This document shows, one piece after another, positions 27,715 through 37,698 of a stretch of DNA of 40,023 nt. Within the stretch, counting starts at the first letter, position 1, and each line of letters begins with the position of its first letter. Under the pieces are notes generated by a model that was not told the origin of the DNA, searched no databases, and saw only the letters and a program-made list of their open reading frames with translations. The position numbers and the translations under genes were made by a program. Source of the stretch: Gammaproteobacteria bacterium (GTDB taxonomy: Bacteria; Pseudomonadota; Gammaproteobacteria; Pseudomonadales; Balneatricaceae); contig JAQRMV010000014.1 of NCBI GenBank assembly GCA_028598985.1, positions 1-40,023 on the forward strand, in the 5' to 3' direction.

Positions 27715-29478
27715 TTAAGCACCTTCTTTCGACTGAAACTGCAACTGGTGCAAATGTGCATACAGGCCTTGCTTTTCAAGCAGTTCTTGGTGGTTACCTT
27801 GCTCTGCAACCTGACCTTCATCCATCACCAAAATAACATCGGCCTGCTCAATAGTAGAAAGGCGATGGGCAATCACTAAGGTAGTGCGGCCTAACATGGC
27901 TTGGCCTAATGCTGCTTGTATATGACGCTCTGACTCTGTGTCTAAGGCCGAAGTGGCCTCATCAAGCACCAGCAGTGGTGCGTCTTTTAATAAGGCTCTT
28001 GCGATAGCAATGCGCTGGCGCTGACCACCCGACAAAAGCACACCAGACTCACCCACCATAGTGTCTAAACCTAAACTCATGCGGTCTGTAAATTCGCACA
28101 CTCGTGCGGCTTTGGCCGCGGCAATAATTTGTTCAGGACTGGCGTCGTGCATAGCGCCATAGGCAATATTTTGAGCAATAGTGCCGTCGAATAACACCAC
28201 CTGTTGGTTCACCAAGGCAATTTGCCGGCGCAAATCTACTCGAGTAAGGTCTTGAATGTTCTCTCCATCGAGTAAAATTCGCCCCTCTTGTGGTTCATAA
28301 AAACGCAGCAATAGGTTAATTAATGTGGATTTACCACTACCAGAACGCCCCACTAAAGCCACCACTTGGCCGGGACTGATATGAATAGAGATTTGTTTCA
28401 ATAGAGGGTGCTGGTCATAACTAAAACTTACCCCATCGAACATTATATTACCTGTTGACCTTACTAGCTTCTTTGTACCTAAATCTGTTTCTGGCTGCTC
28501 GTCTAACAAGGCGAAAATGCTTTGGGACGCGGCAATACCCTGCTGCAAAATGCTGTTAATTTCAGTCATTGAACGGAGCGGTTTAGTTAACATGCCTGAA
28601 GCGGTAATAAAGGCAATAAACTGTCCCGCTGTCATGGTGTTAATGATGCTGGGGTGTAAGGCCAGGTAAATCAAAACAGCCATGGCGATGGCAACAATCA
28701 TTTGCACCAAGGGGGTGGAAATGGATTCGGCCAGAGCCAGCTTCATGGCTTGCTGGCGGTTATTATTACTAGCTGCCGAAAAGCGCTTTTGTTCCTGATC
28801 TTGTGCACCAAACACACGCACTACTTCATAGCCTTTAATCGCTTCACTCGCGCTGGCCGTCACTTGGCCCATACTGTCTTGTAAATTAGAACTGATATTT
28901 CTAAAGCGTTTAGCCGCTTTGTTTACAACCCACCCTATGAAGGGGCCTATGGTTAAAAATACTAAAGACAGCTGCCAATTTAAGTACACAATGTAAGCCA
29001 ACAAACCTACAATGGTTAGGCCTTCTCTTACAAAAATCTTCAACGCGTCCGTAGCCGCACCCGTCACTTGCTCAACATTAAAGGTCAATTTAGACAACAA
29101 AGTGCCCGAAGCGTTGCGGTGATAAAAGCGTGCAGGAAGCACTAATAATCGATTAAATATATCTAATCGAAGTTGATGTATAACTCGCCTTGCCACGTAA
29201 GTAATGCCGTAGTTGCCTAAGAAAAAACCCACACCACGAACTAAGAAGATAGCCAGCACAGCACCGGGAATGATCATTCTTGCAGCGCCATTGCTGTTCT
29301 CTACGCTATCAACCATGTATTCCATTAAGCTAGCAAAAGCAGGTTGCGTAAGCGCAAACAGCACAAAGCCTAAGATGCTTACGGAAAATACCACGCTATG
29401 CTGTAATACATAACCCAACAACCTTCTGTATGCACTCCAGGCGCCTAAAGATGGTGTTGGAGCTGCTGGCTTATTCAT
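27715..29478 (-). CDS. msbA: Lipid A export ABC transporter MsbA
   Basis: Homodimeric flippase that moves core-lipid A across the inner membrane, with permease and ATPase in one chain. Six helices fill about residues 20-320. The ATPase has GRSGSGKSTL (Walker A), LVNQQVVLFDGTIAQNI (Q-loop), LLSGGQRQRIAIARALL (signature) and LLVLDEATSALD (Walker B), then the H-loop IAHRLST. Its 587 aa compares with 582 in E. coli. Its gene is followed at 2 bp by dgkA, and a 15-bp palindrome lies about 38 bp upstream of its ATG. The lpxK gene, usual downstream partner in enterics, is not here. Confidence 0.94.
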   Translation of the reverse strand: MNKPAAPTPSLGAWSAYRRLLGYVLQHSVVFSVSILGFVLFALTQPAFASLMEYMVDSVENSNGAARMIIPGAVLAIFLVRGVGFFLGNYGITYVARRVIHQLRLDIFNRLLVLPARFYHRNASGTLLSKLTFNVEQVTGAATDALKIFVREGLTIVGLLAYIVYLNWQLSLVFLTIGPFIGWVVNKAAKRFRNISSNLQDSMGQVTASASEAIKGYEVVRVFGAQDQEQKRFSAASNNNRQQAMKLALAESISTPLVQMIVAIAMAVLIYLALHPSIINTMTAGQFIAFITASGMLTKPLRSMTEINSILQQGIAASQSIFALLDEQPETDLGTKKLVRSTGNIMFDGVSFSYDQHPLLKQISIHISPGQVVALVGRSGSGKSTLINLLLRFYEPQEGRILLDGENIQDLTRVDLRRQIALVNQQVVLFDGTIAQNIAYGAMHDASPEQIIAAAKAARVCEFTDRMSLGLDTMVGESGVLLSGGQRQRIAIARALLKDAPLLVLDEATSALDTESERHIQAALGQAMLGRTTLVIAHRLSTIEQADVILVMDEGQVAEQGNHQELLEKQGLYAHLHQLQFQSKEGA

Positions 29479-29515
29479 TTATTGTCCTTTGCACTGGCTG
29501 AAATCTGCTTCATTG

Positions 29516-29530
29516 GTTAGCACTGCTAAC
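29516..29530. promoter_or_regulatory. Perfect 15-bp palindrome between msbA and lpxL
   Basis: GTTAGCACTGCTAAC has 7-bp arms around one base. It sits in the 157-bp divergent region upstream of msbA (38 bp) and lpxL (106 bp). An operator for a dimeric regulator is possible; the protein is unknown. Confidence 0.35.
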
Positions 29531-29635
29531 ATGGTTTGCATGGCGTGACCGCCTTACGCAGTGTAAACTCACTCATTGTTAATCATTAAATTAGCTCATC
29601 ATGGCTAATCACACCATACGTTTCTTGAATTCCAT

Positions 29636-30553
29636 ATGCCATCCGAAATCCCCTCACTAACCAAGTTCTACGCCCCTAAATACTGGCTTATTTGGCTTGG
29701 GCTAGGCATTCTTCGCCTGATTATTGTCCTACCCTGGACATGGCGCATGGCCGCTGGCCGAGCTATGGGTTGGTTATTGTATCAGTTATCTGGGCGCAGG
29801 AGATCCATTGCGCAAACCAATATTGCCTTATGCTTTAGCCACTTAACGGCATCCGAGCAGAATGACTTGGTCCGCAAAACGTTTGCTGATAATGGCATCG
29901 GCATTATTGAGACCGCCATGGCGTGGTGGAGTTCCCGTAGTACATTTAACAACCGCGCTGATGTCACAGGCGGGGAACTCATCGATACTGCACAGCAACA
30001 AGGGCATGGCGTATTGTTAGTGGGGGCTCACTATAGCAGCCTAGATTTAGGTGGTATTTTGCTCGCCCAAAACCGCCCCTACTATGCTACCTATCAGCGC
30101 CATGGTAATGCATTAATGGACGCTATCATCCGTCGTGGGCGCTTGCAACATTTGTCAGGCATGGTGGAACGTGATGATATTCGCCAAGTCATACGACTAC
30201 TTAAGCAGGGCAAAACTGTGTGGTTAGCACCCGATCAGGATGTAGGACCAGAGCGTTCGGTGTTTGCACCATTTTTTGGAATAGCAGCGGCTACAACACC
30301 CATTATTAGCCGCTTAGCTACGGCCACAGGCGCCAAAGTGTTACAGCTTAGCCATCACCGCATTCAACAAGATCAAGGCTACCAACTCAAAATTACCGAC
30401 AGCTTGTCTAATATACCTAGTGGGGACTTAGTGGCCGATGCCGCCGCTTTAAATGCCGCTATTGAATCTGAAGTGCGCAGCTACCCAAGCCAATATCTAT
30501 GGCTACATCGCCGTTTCAAAACCCGACCAGCCAATAGCCCTCACATTTATTAG
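29636..30553 (+). CDS. lpxL: Lipid A biosynthesis lauroyltransferase LpxL (HtrB)
   Basis: Inner-membrane acyltransferase that adds a secondary acyl chain to Kdo2-lipid IVA. The N-terminal KFYAPKYWLIWLGLGILRLI is the membrane-anchor opening seen in E. coli LpxL. The H-X4-D catalytic motif appears as GAHYSSLDLGG, and LAPDQDVGPERSVFAPFFG is the conserved later box. Its 305 aa equals E. coli (306). It is divergent from msbA and convergent with glnE, with 15 bp between stops. LpxM is a possible alternative, but the N-terminus and the PDQDVG text favour LpxL. Confidence 0.92.
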   Translation: MPSEIPSLTKFYAPKYWLIWLGLGILRLIIVLPWTWRMAAGRAMGWLLYQLSGRRRSIAQTNIALCFSHLTASEQNDLVRKTFADNGIGIIETAMAWWSSRSTFNNRADVTGGELIDTAQQQGHGVLLVGAHYSSLDLGGILLAQNRPYYATYQRHGNALMDAIIRRGRLQHLSGMVERDDIRQVIRLLKQGKTVWLAPDQDVGPERSVFAPFFGIAAATTPIISRLATATGAKVLQLSHHRIQQDQGYQLKITDSLSNIPSGDLVADAAALNAAIESEVRSYPSQYLWLHRRFKTRPANSPHIY

Positions 30554-30568
30554 TCGGGTGATCGACTA
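30551..30568. terminator. Possible small bidirectional hairpin between lpxL and glnE
   Basis: TAGTCG pairs with CGACTA around a 6-nt loop, filling exactly the space between the convergent stops and including the lpxL stop codon. The stem is short and the flanking T-runs are weak, so termination is uncertain. Confidence 0.35.
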
Positions 30569-33568
30569 TTATTGCCCCATCATATCCACCCAAATAGTTT
30601 TTACTTTTTGACGCTGCGCCCCTAAGTCATCAACAGACACCTCTCCCGCTTGATTTTGCAAGGTCAGCCGATGCTCAACAGCGCGCATGACCTGATAGGC
30701 TTCTCGTAAATCGTGGGCCTGCAATGGAGACAAAATTCCCTGTGTTTCAAAGGCCTCTAAAATACGGATATTGTCGGTAAAGGTGAGTAACTTTTCATCT
30801 TGGTGGGCGTGAGCTAATACTCCATATTGAACCATAAACTCAATATCCACGATGCCACCTTCATCGTGCTTGAGGTGGAATTGTGAGGTTAGCCCATCGG
30901 CATCAGGCTTACTGGCAAGTTGATGGTGCATTTTCTTGCGCATTTCTGTCACTTCACGTTTTAACGCTGGGAGCCCTCTGGCTTGACTTAACACGTCTCT
31001 ACGCACCTGCCAAAAGCCATTAAAAAGGGCATGACTGCCTGCCAGAGGCCGCGCCCGCACAAGGGCCTGATGCTCCCATGTCCATGCTTCGTTAAGCTGG
31101 TATTGTTTAAATGCAGACAAGGTAGATACGAGCAACCCTTTAGCCCCGTCTGGGCGTAGACGCATATCCACTTCATAGAGCTGACCCGCGGCGGTTACCG
31201 TATTGAGGTAGTTAATCATGCGCTGACCTAAACGGGTAAAAAACACACTATTGGCTACCGGCTTAGCACCATCTGTTTCTGATTGTGAGGGCATGTCATA
31301 AATAAATACCAAATCTAAATCGGAACCATAGCTTAATTCCCACCCACCCACTTTACCGTAGCCCACTACGATAAAATCATCACACGCACCGAGTTCATTT
31401 TGCGGGTTACCGTGGCGCTCTCGCAGCTCTCGCCACGCCAAATGCATGACCTGGCCCACCACTGCTTCGGCCACAAAAGTGAGCTGATCACTGGCCTTCA
31501 TTAGGGGGAGTCGCCCAGTCACTTCTTGGGCGGCCACACGCAATAAATGGGCGTGTTTAAAGTGCCTAAGGGCTTCCATTAATTGTTCGGTATCATCTTC
31601 TGGCAAACGCAGAAGGCTTTGTTCTAACTCTTGTTTTAATTCGGCAGCGTCGGGCACATTAAACAGGCTGTTAACGTCCAATAGCTCGTCCAGCAGCGAC
31701 GGCTGACGGGCAAGAAAATCTGCAAACCAAGAGCTCGCCGCACAAAGCTCAACCAACAAACTTAACGCGGCTGGATTTTCTAACAATAAAACTAAGTAAA
31801 CCGAGCGCCTTAACACGGCCTGTATAAGCACCAACACCCGTGAAATTGTCAGTGCTGGGTCTTCCTGTTTGGCTGCAATTTGCAAGATGTGAGGCATTAA
31901 CTGAGCTAAGCGCTCTTGAGCCACAGGCTGCATGGTTTGCGCGGATCGACTTTGGTGTAATTCCCAAAGATGCTGCAATATACGATCGGCATCTGCAAAC
32001 CCAGCTTGGGTTAATATGGCTTGCCATTCGGGCACCTGCGTCAATTGATCCGTTTGCCTAGCACTGTGTGCTATTTCCGCCCACAGCTGGTTTAGATGAT
32101 GATCGTTACCGGAGGGTTCGCTGGCTTCTTTTTCTGCCACCACCAACTCAAATTGCTGGTGGATAAAGTCTCTACTTAAATTAATTTCCGTTTGTAACTG
32201 TTGCCAATTGTCAAAATCTAACGCCAAAGCCAACCGCTGTTGCTCAAACGTTTGATCAGGTAAATCTTGAGTTTGTTTATCCTGTACAGCCTGTAAAGCA
32301 TGTTCCACATCTCGTAAAAACCAATAACACTGTCGTAACTGCTTCACATCGTCTGGTGCCAAACCTGCGGTGTCTGGCAATAAATCCAACACCTCCATTA
32401 AGCTTGTGGTTTGTAAACGAACGTCTCTTCCACCACGTATCAGCTGAAAAGCCTGCGCTATAAACTCTACCTCCCGAATGCCGCCTGTACCTAATTTAAC
32501 GTTCTGCTGAAGACCACGCCTACGCACTTCACTGGCAATCATTTGTTTTAGGCTGCGCAGCGAGGTAATAGCACTAAAATCTAAATAACGTCGATATACA
32601 AAAGGCCGCAGTAGCTCTAATAACTCCGCGCCACTGTCTTGATTGCCGGCAATAACACGAGCTTTAATAAAAGCATAACGCTCCCATTCTCTACCTTGCT
32701 GTTGATAATAAATTTCCATGGCATCAAAGCTAAGGGACAAAGCGCCACTGGTACCATAAGGCCGTAGCCTCATATCCACCCTAAACACATATCCGTCGGC
32801 CGTGACTGCGTCAATCGCCTGAATTAATCGCTGCCCTAAACGAATAAAAAATTGCTGATTATCCACGCTACGACGGCCACCTCGGGTTTCACCACCAGCA
32901 GCAAAGCTAAAAATCAAATCAATGTCGGAGGAAAGGTTAAGCTCCCTGCCCCCAAGCTTGCCCATACCTAACACCACTAATTCCTGAAACTGCCCTTCGC
33001 GATCACAAGGCTGGCCCCACTGTGACACACAATCTGCGTGCAACCATTTTAAGGCTTCGTCCACACAAACGTCCGCCAGATTAGATAATTCCTCTACTAA
33101 TGCTTTGCTCGTTCCTAAGCGGCAACGGTTACGCCAGATCAGTCGCACTTGGTGGGCTTTTCTAAATTCCCGAAGGCATTTGTGGAGCTGCGCTTCGTTA
33201 GTGATATTGCCCATAGACGCTGCCAACACCGCACCTAGCTCTTGTTTATCAAAAGCTTTGGACAAAAATGAGTAGTCTAAAAGATGAGGGTTTAACGCCA
33301 AAAGTTGAGCTGCAAACGGGCTTGCCGATATCACTTGAATGAGTTGTAACTGCTGCTCAGCATGTTGCCAACCTGCATGCTCTACACTCGACATGAGTTG
33401 CTCAAAACGTGCCACCACTTCTTCATGCAAAGGGGGTGACAATGTTGCTAGCTTTTTCAGGCTTGCGGTTGCTAATTCGGTCACTAACTTTGTCACTATA
33501 AACGTTACTCCAAAACTCACTTTAACAGGCCGCTGGCTGTGGGAAATTATAGCCAAAGGAGGTTGCAT
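30569..33568 (-). CDS. glnE: Bifunctional glutamine synthetase adenylyltransferase/adenylyl-removing enzyme
   Basis: Adds AMP to, and removes it from, glutamine synthetase in answer to PII and glutamine. Both nucleotidyltransferase halves are intact: the N-terminal deadenylylase has GGRELNLSSDIDLIFSF near residue 210, and the C-terminal adenylylase has GGWELSYGSDLDLVFIYD near 750. Each includes the G-S-D-x-D motif. At 999 aa it exceeds E. coli (946). The start is unsettled: the ATG at 33568 has no good ribosome site, whereas a GTG at 33496 lies 11 nt after GGAG and gives 975 aa. The N-terminal 24 residues may therefore not be real. Confidence 0.95.
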   Translation of the reverse strand: MQPPLAIISHSQRPVKVSFGVTFIVTKLVTELATASLKKLATLSPPLHEEVVARFEQLMSSVEHAGWQHAEQQLQLIQVISASPFAAQLLALNPHLLDYSFLSKAFDKQELGAVLAASMGNITNEAQLHKCLREFRKAHQVRLIWRNRCRLGTSKALVEELSNLADVCVDEALKWLHADCVSQWGQPCDREGQFQELVVLGMGKLGGRELNLSSDIDLIFSFAAGGETRGGRRSVDNQQFFIRLGQRLIQAIDAVTADGYVFRVDMRLRPYGTSGALSLSFDAMEIYYQQQGREWERYAFIKARVIAGNQDSGAELLELLRPFVYRRYLDFSAITSLRSLKQMIASEVRRRGLQQNVKLGTGGIREVEFIAQAFQLIRGGRDVRLQTTSLMEVLDLLPDTAGLAPDDVKQLRQCYWFLRDVEHALQAVQDKQTQDLPDQTFEQQRLALALDFDNWQQLQTEINLSRDFIHQQFELVVAEKEASEPSGNDHHLNQLWAEIAHSARQTDQLTQVPEWQAILTQAGFADADRILQHLWELHQSRSAQTMQPVAQERLAQLMPHILQIAAKQEDPALTISRVLVLIQAVLRRSVYLVLLLENPAALSLLVELCAASSWFADFLARQPSLLDELLDVNSLFNVPDAAELKQELEQSLLRLPEDDTEQLMEALRHFKHAHLLRVAAQEVTGRLPLMKASDQLTFVAEAVVGQVMHLAWRELRERHGNPQNELGACDDFIVVGYGKVGGWELSYGSDLDLVFIYDMPSQSETDGAKPVANSVFFTRLGQRMINYLNTVTAAGQLYEVDMRLRPDGAKGLLVSTLSAFKQYQLNEAWTWEHQALVRARPLAGSHALFNGFWQVRRDVLSQARGLPALKREVTEMRKKMHHQLASKPDADGLTSQFHLKHDEGGIVDIEFMVQYGVLAHAHQDEKLLTFTDNIRILEAFETQGILSPLQAHDLREAYQVMRAVEHRLTLQNQAGEVSVDDLGAQRQKVKTIWVDMMGQ

Positions 33569-33665
33569 TGCTATAGAAACCTAAACCCTAACGGAAAAAT
33601 TCCCCTACAATCAAGCTAAACCCCAATTGAATGTAGTTTTTTCTAAATAAGTCATCGCTGTTTGA

Positions 33666-33695
33666 TTGACACAACGGCCGCAGCGCGGCTTAATA
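33666..33695 (+). promoter_or_regulatory. Candidate argA promoter with an inverted repeat in the spacer
   Basis: A perfect TTGACA, an 18-bp spacer and TTAATA lie 36 bp upstream of the argA GTG. The spacer includes GCCGC-AGC-GCGGC, a 5-bp-arm inverted repeat that a repressor could use. It does not resemble the A/T-rich ARG box. Confidence 0.4.
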
Positions 33696-33730
33696 GTACC
33701 TTTCCAACCCCAAGGTTATAGGTAATTATA

Positions 33731-35059
33731 GTGATCGAAACCAATCAACAGTATGTGAACTGGTTCCGCCACTCTGCGCCTTATATAAATGCTCACCGTG
33801 GCCGTACTTTTGTTATCTATTTACCCGGCGAAGCGCTAGCTCACGAAAACTTTTCCCACACCATCCATGACATTAACCTACTCAACAGTTTAGGGGTTAA
33901 ATTGGTGTTGGTGCATGGTAGCCGACCCCAAATTGAAAATGCCTGTGCCAAAGCCAATATGGCAACGGATTTTCACAATGGCTTACGTATAACAAATCTA
34001 GAGCAACTGTCTTTAGTGCAAGCCACGGTAGGCCGGCAGGCCACTCAGCTTGAAGCTCGTTTTTCCATGGGTTTAGCTAATTCTCCTATGCAGGGTTCTC
34101 GTATTAGAACCACACGGGGCAATTTTATTACGGCTCGCCCCATTGGCGTGAAAAACGGCGTGGATTTTTCCTATACCGGTGAAGTGCGACGGGTGGATGC
34201 ACAAGCGATTAGCAAACAGCTTGAAGATGGCAATTTAGTATTGATTTCGTGTTTAGGTTATTCGCCTACTGGAGAGACGTTTAACTTAGCAGCGGCTCAG
34301 GTTGCAGGACGTGTAGCTGCCAGCCTACAAGCCGATAAACTCATCGTTTTTGGTGCCGATAAAGGCATTACTAATTCCCGCGGTGAGCAAGTCATTGAAT
34401 TACTCACGCGCGCAGGCCATCGTTTAGTACATCAACACCAAAGTACAGGCGACAGTTGGAGCGACTTATCCATGCATGTGGATGTTTTATCTAAAGCATG
34501 TGACGCCGGCGTGGCCCGCGGCCACCTGTTAAGTTACCAAGAAGACGGTGCTTTATTAAGCGAATTATTCAGCCGTGACGGCTCGGGCACCATGGTAATT
34601 AAAGAAAGCTACGAACAAGTACGTAACGCCTGCATTGATGATGTTGGTGGTATTTTGCAATTGATTCGTCCATTAGAAGACGATGGCATTTTAGTACGCC
34701 GTTCCCGGGAGCTACTGGAATCAGAAATACATTACTTTAGCGTGATTGAGCGAGATGGTGCCATTATTGGTTGCGCAGCGCTGTATCCTTTCGACGATGC
34801 GCGCCAAGGCGAGCTGGCCTGCATGGCCATTGATTCTAGTTACCGAGGTGGTGACCGAGGCCAAATACTGTTGCAACATATTGAACAACAATCAAGCCAC
34901 ATGGGTTTACAAACACTATTTGTACTCACCACGGCGTCGTCGCACTGGTTTTTAGAAAACGGTTTTATAGGGGCCGATTTGGCAGACCTACCCACTAGCC
35001 GGCAATCTTTGTACAACTTCCAGCGTAATTCCAAAGTATTTAGCAAAGAATTACTCTAA
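33731..35059 (+). CDS. argA: Amino-acid N-acetyltransferase ArgA (N-acetylglutamate synthase)
   Basis: First step of arginine synthesis: acetyl-CoA plus glutamate gives N-acetylglutamate. The start is a GTG at 33731, the only one near an AGG. The N-terminal amino-acid-kinase fold (about residues 1-285) has [19 protein letters not shown] and [12 protein letters not shown]; in ArgA it is an arginine-sensing, non-kinase domain. The C-terminal GNAT domain (about 295-440) has [20 protein letters not shown] as the acetyl-CoA-binding loop. Its 442 aa equals E. coli (443). ilvD follows after 31 bp. Confidence 0.96.
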   Translation: MIETNQQYVNWFRHSAPYINAHRGRTFVIYLPGEALAHENFSHTIHDINLLNSLGVKLVLVHGSRPQIENACAKANMATDFHNGLRITNLEQLSLVQATVGRQATQLEARFSMGLANSPMQGSRIRTTRGNFITARPIGVKNGVDFSYTGEVRRVDAQAISKQLEDGNLVLISCLGYSPTGETFNLAAAQVAGRVAASLQADKLIVFGADKGITNSRGEQVIELLTRAGHRLVHQHQSTGDSWSDLSMHVDVLSKACDAGVARGHLLSYQEDGALLSELFSRDGSGTMVIKESYEQVRNACIDDVGGILQLIRPLEDDGILVRRSRELLESEIHYFSVIERDGAIIGCAALYPFDDARQGELACMAIDSSYRGGDRGQILLQHIEQQSSHMGLQTLFVLTTASSHWFLENGFIGADLADLPTSRQSLYNFQRNSKVFSKELL

Positions 35060-35090
35060 ATTTTATTATTTACTAAAAGGCACCATCCCC

Positions 35091-36935
35091 ATGCCCGTTT
35101 ATCGCTCAAAAACCTCCACTTCAGGCCGTAACATGGCAGGCGCACGTGCGCTATGGCGCGCTACAGGCATGACTGACTCCGACTTTCAAAAGCCTATTAT
35201 TGCGGTGTGCAACTCATTCACCCAATTTGTTCCTGGGCACGTACATCTAAAAGATATGGGTCAACTGGTTGCTCGAGAAATTGAAAAAGCCGGTGGTGTG
35301 GCGAAAGAATTTAATACCATTGCTGTAGATGATGGTATCGCCATGGGCCACGACGGTATGCTTTATTCCTTGCCATCACGAGACATTATAGCCGATTCCG
35401 TTGAGTATATGGTCAACGCCCACTGTGCTGATGCCATGGTGTGCATTTCCAACTGCGACAAAATCACCCCTGGAATGTTTATGGCCGCCATGCGCCTCAA
35501 TATTCCTTGTATTTTCGTTTCTGGTGGGCCCATGGAAGCAGGTAAAACCAAGCTGAGTGAGCACAAATTGGACCTTGTAGACGCCATGGTCATTGCTGTG
35601 GATGATACAGCTAGTGATGAAAAAGTTGCCGAATACGAACGCTCAGCCTGCCCTACCTGTGGCTCTTGTTCAGGTATGTTCACAGCCAACTCTATGAACT
35701 GTTTAACCGAGGCTCTGGGCTTATCCTTACCTGGTAATGGCAGCTTGTTAGCAACCCACGCCGACCGCGAAGAGCTATTCTTAGAAGCAGGCCGCACCGT
35801 GGTGGAACTATGTAAGCGTTATTACGAAGATGATGATGAGAGCGCCTTGCCACGCAATATTGCAAGCTTCAAAGCGTTTCAAAATGCCATGTCTTTAGAC
35901 ATTGCTATGGGTGGCTCCACCAACACCATATTACACTTGTTGGCTGCAGCCCAAGAAGGTGCTGTTGATTTTGATATGTCCAACATTGATGAGCTCTCTC
36001 GTAAAGTACCACAGCTATGCAAAGTTGCGCCTAGCACGCCAAAATATCACATGGAAGACGTGCATCGTGCTGGCGGTGTTTTTGCTATTTTAGGCGAACT
36101 CAATCGTGCGGGTTTGCTTCACGCAGAATTACCCACTGTACATAGCCCCACCATGGCAGCCGCTTTAGCTAAATGGGATATTGCAGTGACTGACGATGCT
36201 GCCGTTAAAAGGTTTTACCAAGCAGGCCCTGCAGGTATACCCACCCAAACTGCCTTTAGCCAAGCCACCCGTTGGCCAAGTGTTGATGATGACCGTGTTG
36301 ATGGATGTGTGCGCAATTTGGCTAATGCATACTCTACCGAAGGCGGCCTCGCTGTGCTGACTGGCAACTTAGCAGAAGACGGCTGTGTGGTTAAAACTGC
36401 AGGTGTAGATGAGAGCATCTGGTTGTTTGAAGGCCCTGCTTATATTTGTGAAAGCCAAGACCAAGCGGTTGCAGATATATTAGGCGACAAAGTAAAACAA
36501 GGTGACGTTATTGTCATTCGTTATGAGGGACCTAAGGGTGGCCCAGGTATGCAAGAAATGCTATATCCCACCAGCTACCTCAAAACCAAAGGCCTAGGTA
36601 AAGCCTGCGCTTTGTTAACCGATGGTCGTTTCTCTGGTGGCACCTCTGGGTTGTCAATTGGCCACGTTTCACCAGAAGCTGCTAGTGGCGGCACAATTGC
36701 CTTGGTTGAGCAAGGAGACTCCATTCGGATCGACATCCCTAATCGCAGCATTGATGTATTACTGAGCGATGATGAGCTTGCGCAGCGGCGCGAAAGGATG
36801 AATGCTAAGGGTAAACAAGGTTGGGTTCCAGCTGCTGAACGTCCACGTAAGGTGAGTTCTGCGCTTAAGTTTTACGCTAAGACAGTCACCAGTGCAGATA
36901 AAGGCGCAGTTCGAGACACTTCCTTACTCGACTAA
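35091..36935 (+). CDS. ilvD: Dihydroxy-acid dehydratase
   Basis: Iron-sulfur enzyme in valine and isoleucine synthesis, dehydrating dihydroxy acids to keto acids. The cluster cysteines occur in [25 protein letters not shown] and [18 protein letters not shown]. The C-terminal substrate/Mg region has [19 protein letters not shown] and SPEAASGG. Its 614 aa compares with 616 in E. coli. It starts 31 bp after argA, an unusual neighbour, so cotranscription is plausible. A palindromic repeat array follows the stop. Confidence 0.97.
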   Translation: MPVYRSKTSTSGRNMAGARALWRATGMTDSDFQKPIIAVCNSFTQFVPGHVHLKDMGQLVAREIEKAGGVAKEFNTIAVDDGIAMGHDGMLYSLPSRDIIADSVEYMVNAHCADAMVCISNCDKITPGMFMAAMRLNIPCIFVSGGPMEAGKTKLSEHKLDLVDAMVIAVDDTASDEKVAEYERSACPTCGSCSGMFTANSMNCLTEALGLSLPGNGSLLATHADREELFLEAGRTVVELCKRYYEDDDESALPRNIASFKAFQNAMSLDIAMGGSTNTILHLLAAAQEGAVDFDMSNIDELSRKVPQLCKVAPSTPKYHMEDVHRAGGVFAILGELNRAGLLHAELPTVHSPTMAAALAKWDIAVTDDAAVKRFYQAGPAGIPTQTAFSQATRWPSVDDDRVDGCVRNLANAYSTEGGLAVLTGNLAEDGCVVKTAGVDESIWLFEGPAYICESQDQAVADILGDKVKQGDVIVIRYEGPKGGPGMQEMLYPTSYLKTKGLGKACALLTDGRFSGGTSGLSIGHVSPEAASGGTIALVEQGDSIRIDIPNRSIDVLLSDDELAQRRERMNAKGKQGWVPAAERPRKVSSALKFYAKTVTSADKGAVRDTSLLD

Positions 36936-36950
36936 TGTCGGCTAACCCCT

Positions 36951-37180
36951 GGTTCCCATGCTCTGCGTGGGAACTACAACCCCAAACCTATGCGTTCCCA
37001 CGCGGAGCGTGGGAACGAGGATACTTTTTCTCTGGCTCCCATGCTCTGCGTGGGAATGAGGACGCTTCTTCTCTGGTTCCCATACTCTGCGTGGGAATGA
37101 GGACACTTCTTCTCTGGTTCCCATGCTCTGCCTGGGAACGAGGACACTTCTTCTCTGGTTCCCATGCTCTGCGTGGGAAC
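36951..37180. repeat. Tandem array of REP-like palindromes between ilvD and folA
   Basis: Six copies of an imperfect 23-24-bp palindrome (GTTCCCA...TGGGAAC, with a CTCT-type loop) start near 36951, 36993, 37034, 37075, 37116 and 37157. From the second copy the period is 41 bp, with a near-identical 17-bp linker (GAGGACACTTCTTCTCT), so the last copies form a true tandem repeat. The second copy has the reverse loop (GGAG). The family resembles the widespread bacterial palindromic elements that produce spurious small proteins. The position between convergent genes is typical and may serve as a terminator or mRNA stabiliser. Confidence 0.9.
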
Positions 37181-37194
37181 CAAAAGCATTGAGA

Positions 37195-37698
37195 CTAAGC
37201 CCGGTCTAGCACTAAGTAACTAAAATCAAACGGATTAGGCTCTTTAGCAGCCATGTCTTCACGGGCCACTTCGTGCCACATGTCTGCTTCTAAGGCGGGA
37301 AAATAAGCATCCCCCTCTACATGCCGATGTACCCGCGTAAGGTACACACGATCAGCTAATTCTAGTGCTTCGGCATAAATTTGTGCGCCACCGATGATCA
37401 TGACTTCTTCGGCGCCATTAATCAGGTTAATGCTTTCGCCTAGGATAATGGCCTCGTCTAAGCTCGACACCAGCTTAATGCCTTCGGCCGTGTAGTCAGC
37501 TTGACGGCTAATAACGATATTGTCCCTACCCGGCAACGGCTTACCAATAGATTCAAAGGTTTTGCGACCCATGATCACAGGTTTACCTAAGGTCATGGCT
37601 TTAAAATACTGTAAATCACCCGGTAAATACCATGGTAACTGGTTATTGCGGCCAATGACGTTGTTTTCTGAAGCGGCAACAATTAATGCAATACTCAT
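37195..37698 (-). CDS. folA: Dihydrofolate reductase
   Basis: Reduces dihydrofolate to tetrahydrofolate with NADPH; target of trimethoprim. The N-terminus [31 protein letters not shown] has the Met20-type loop and the catalytic-acid position (LPGDLQYFK). The NADPH-binding segments are [16 protein letters not shown] and [14 protein letters not shown]. Its 167 aa is near E. coli FolA (159). The ATG overlaps the thyA stop by 4 bp (ATGA), so folate recycling follows thymidylate synthesis in one operon. Confidence 0.97.
   Translation of the reverse strand: MSIALIVAASENNVIGRNNQLPWYLPGDLQYFKAMTLGKPVIMGRKTFESIGKPLPGRDNIVISRQADYTAEGIKLVSSLDEAIILGESINLINGAEEVMIIGGAQIYAEALELADRVYLTRVHRHVEGDAYFPALEADMWHEVAREDMAAKEPNPFDFSYLVLDRA

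Noticed and set aside
30569-33568. Frameshift or fusion in glnE, because it is longer than in E. coli
   Set aside because: Both catalytic halves are intact in one frame; the excess is mostly an uncertain N-terminal start.
35363-35797. 144-aa minus-strand ORF opposite ilvD
   Set aside because: Antisense shadow of a highly conserved gene; no start signal or domain.
36951-37180. CRISPR-like array of evenly spaced palindromes
   Set aside because: The linkers are nearly identical and short (17 bp), not unique spacers, and no cas genes are nearby; it is a tandem REP-like array.
36935-37192. 85-aa plus-strand ORF and the 60- and 71-aa minus-strand ORFs over the palindromes
   Set aside because: They only translate the repeat units (SAWERG/VPTQSMGTR-like text) and have no domain or proper ribosome site; common spurious proteins from such repeats.
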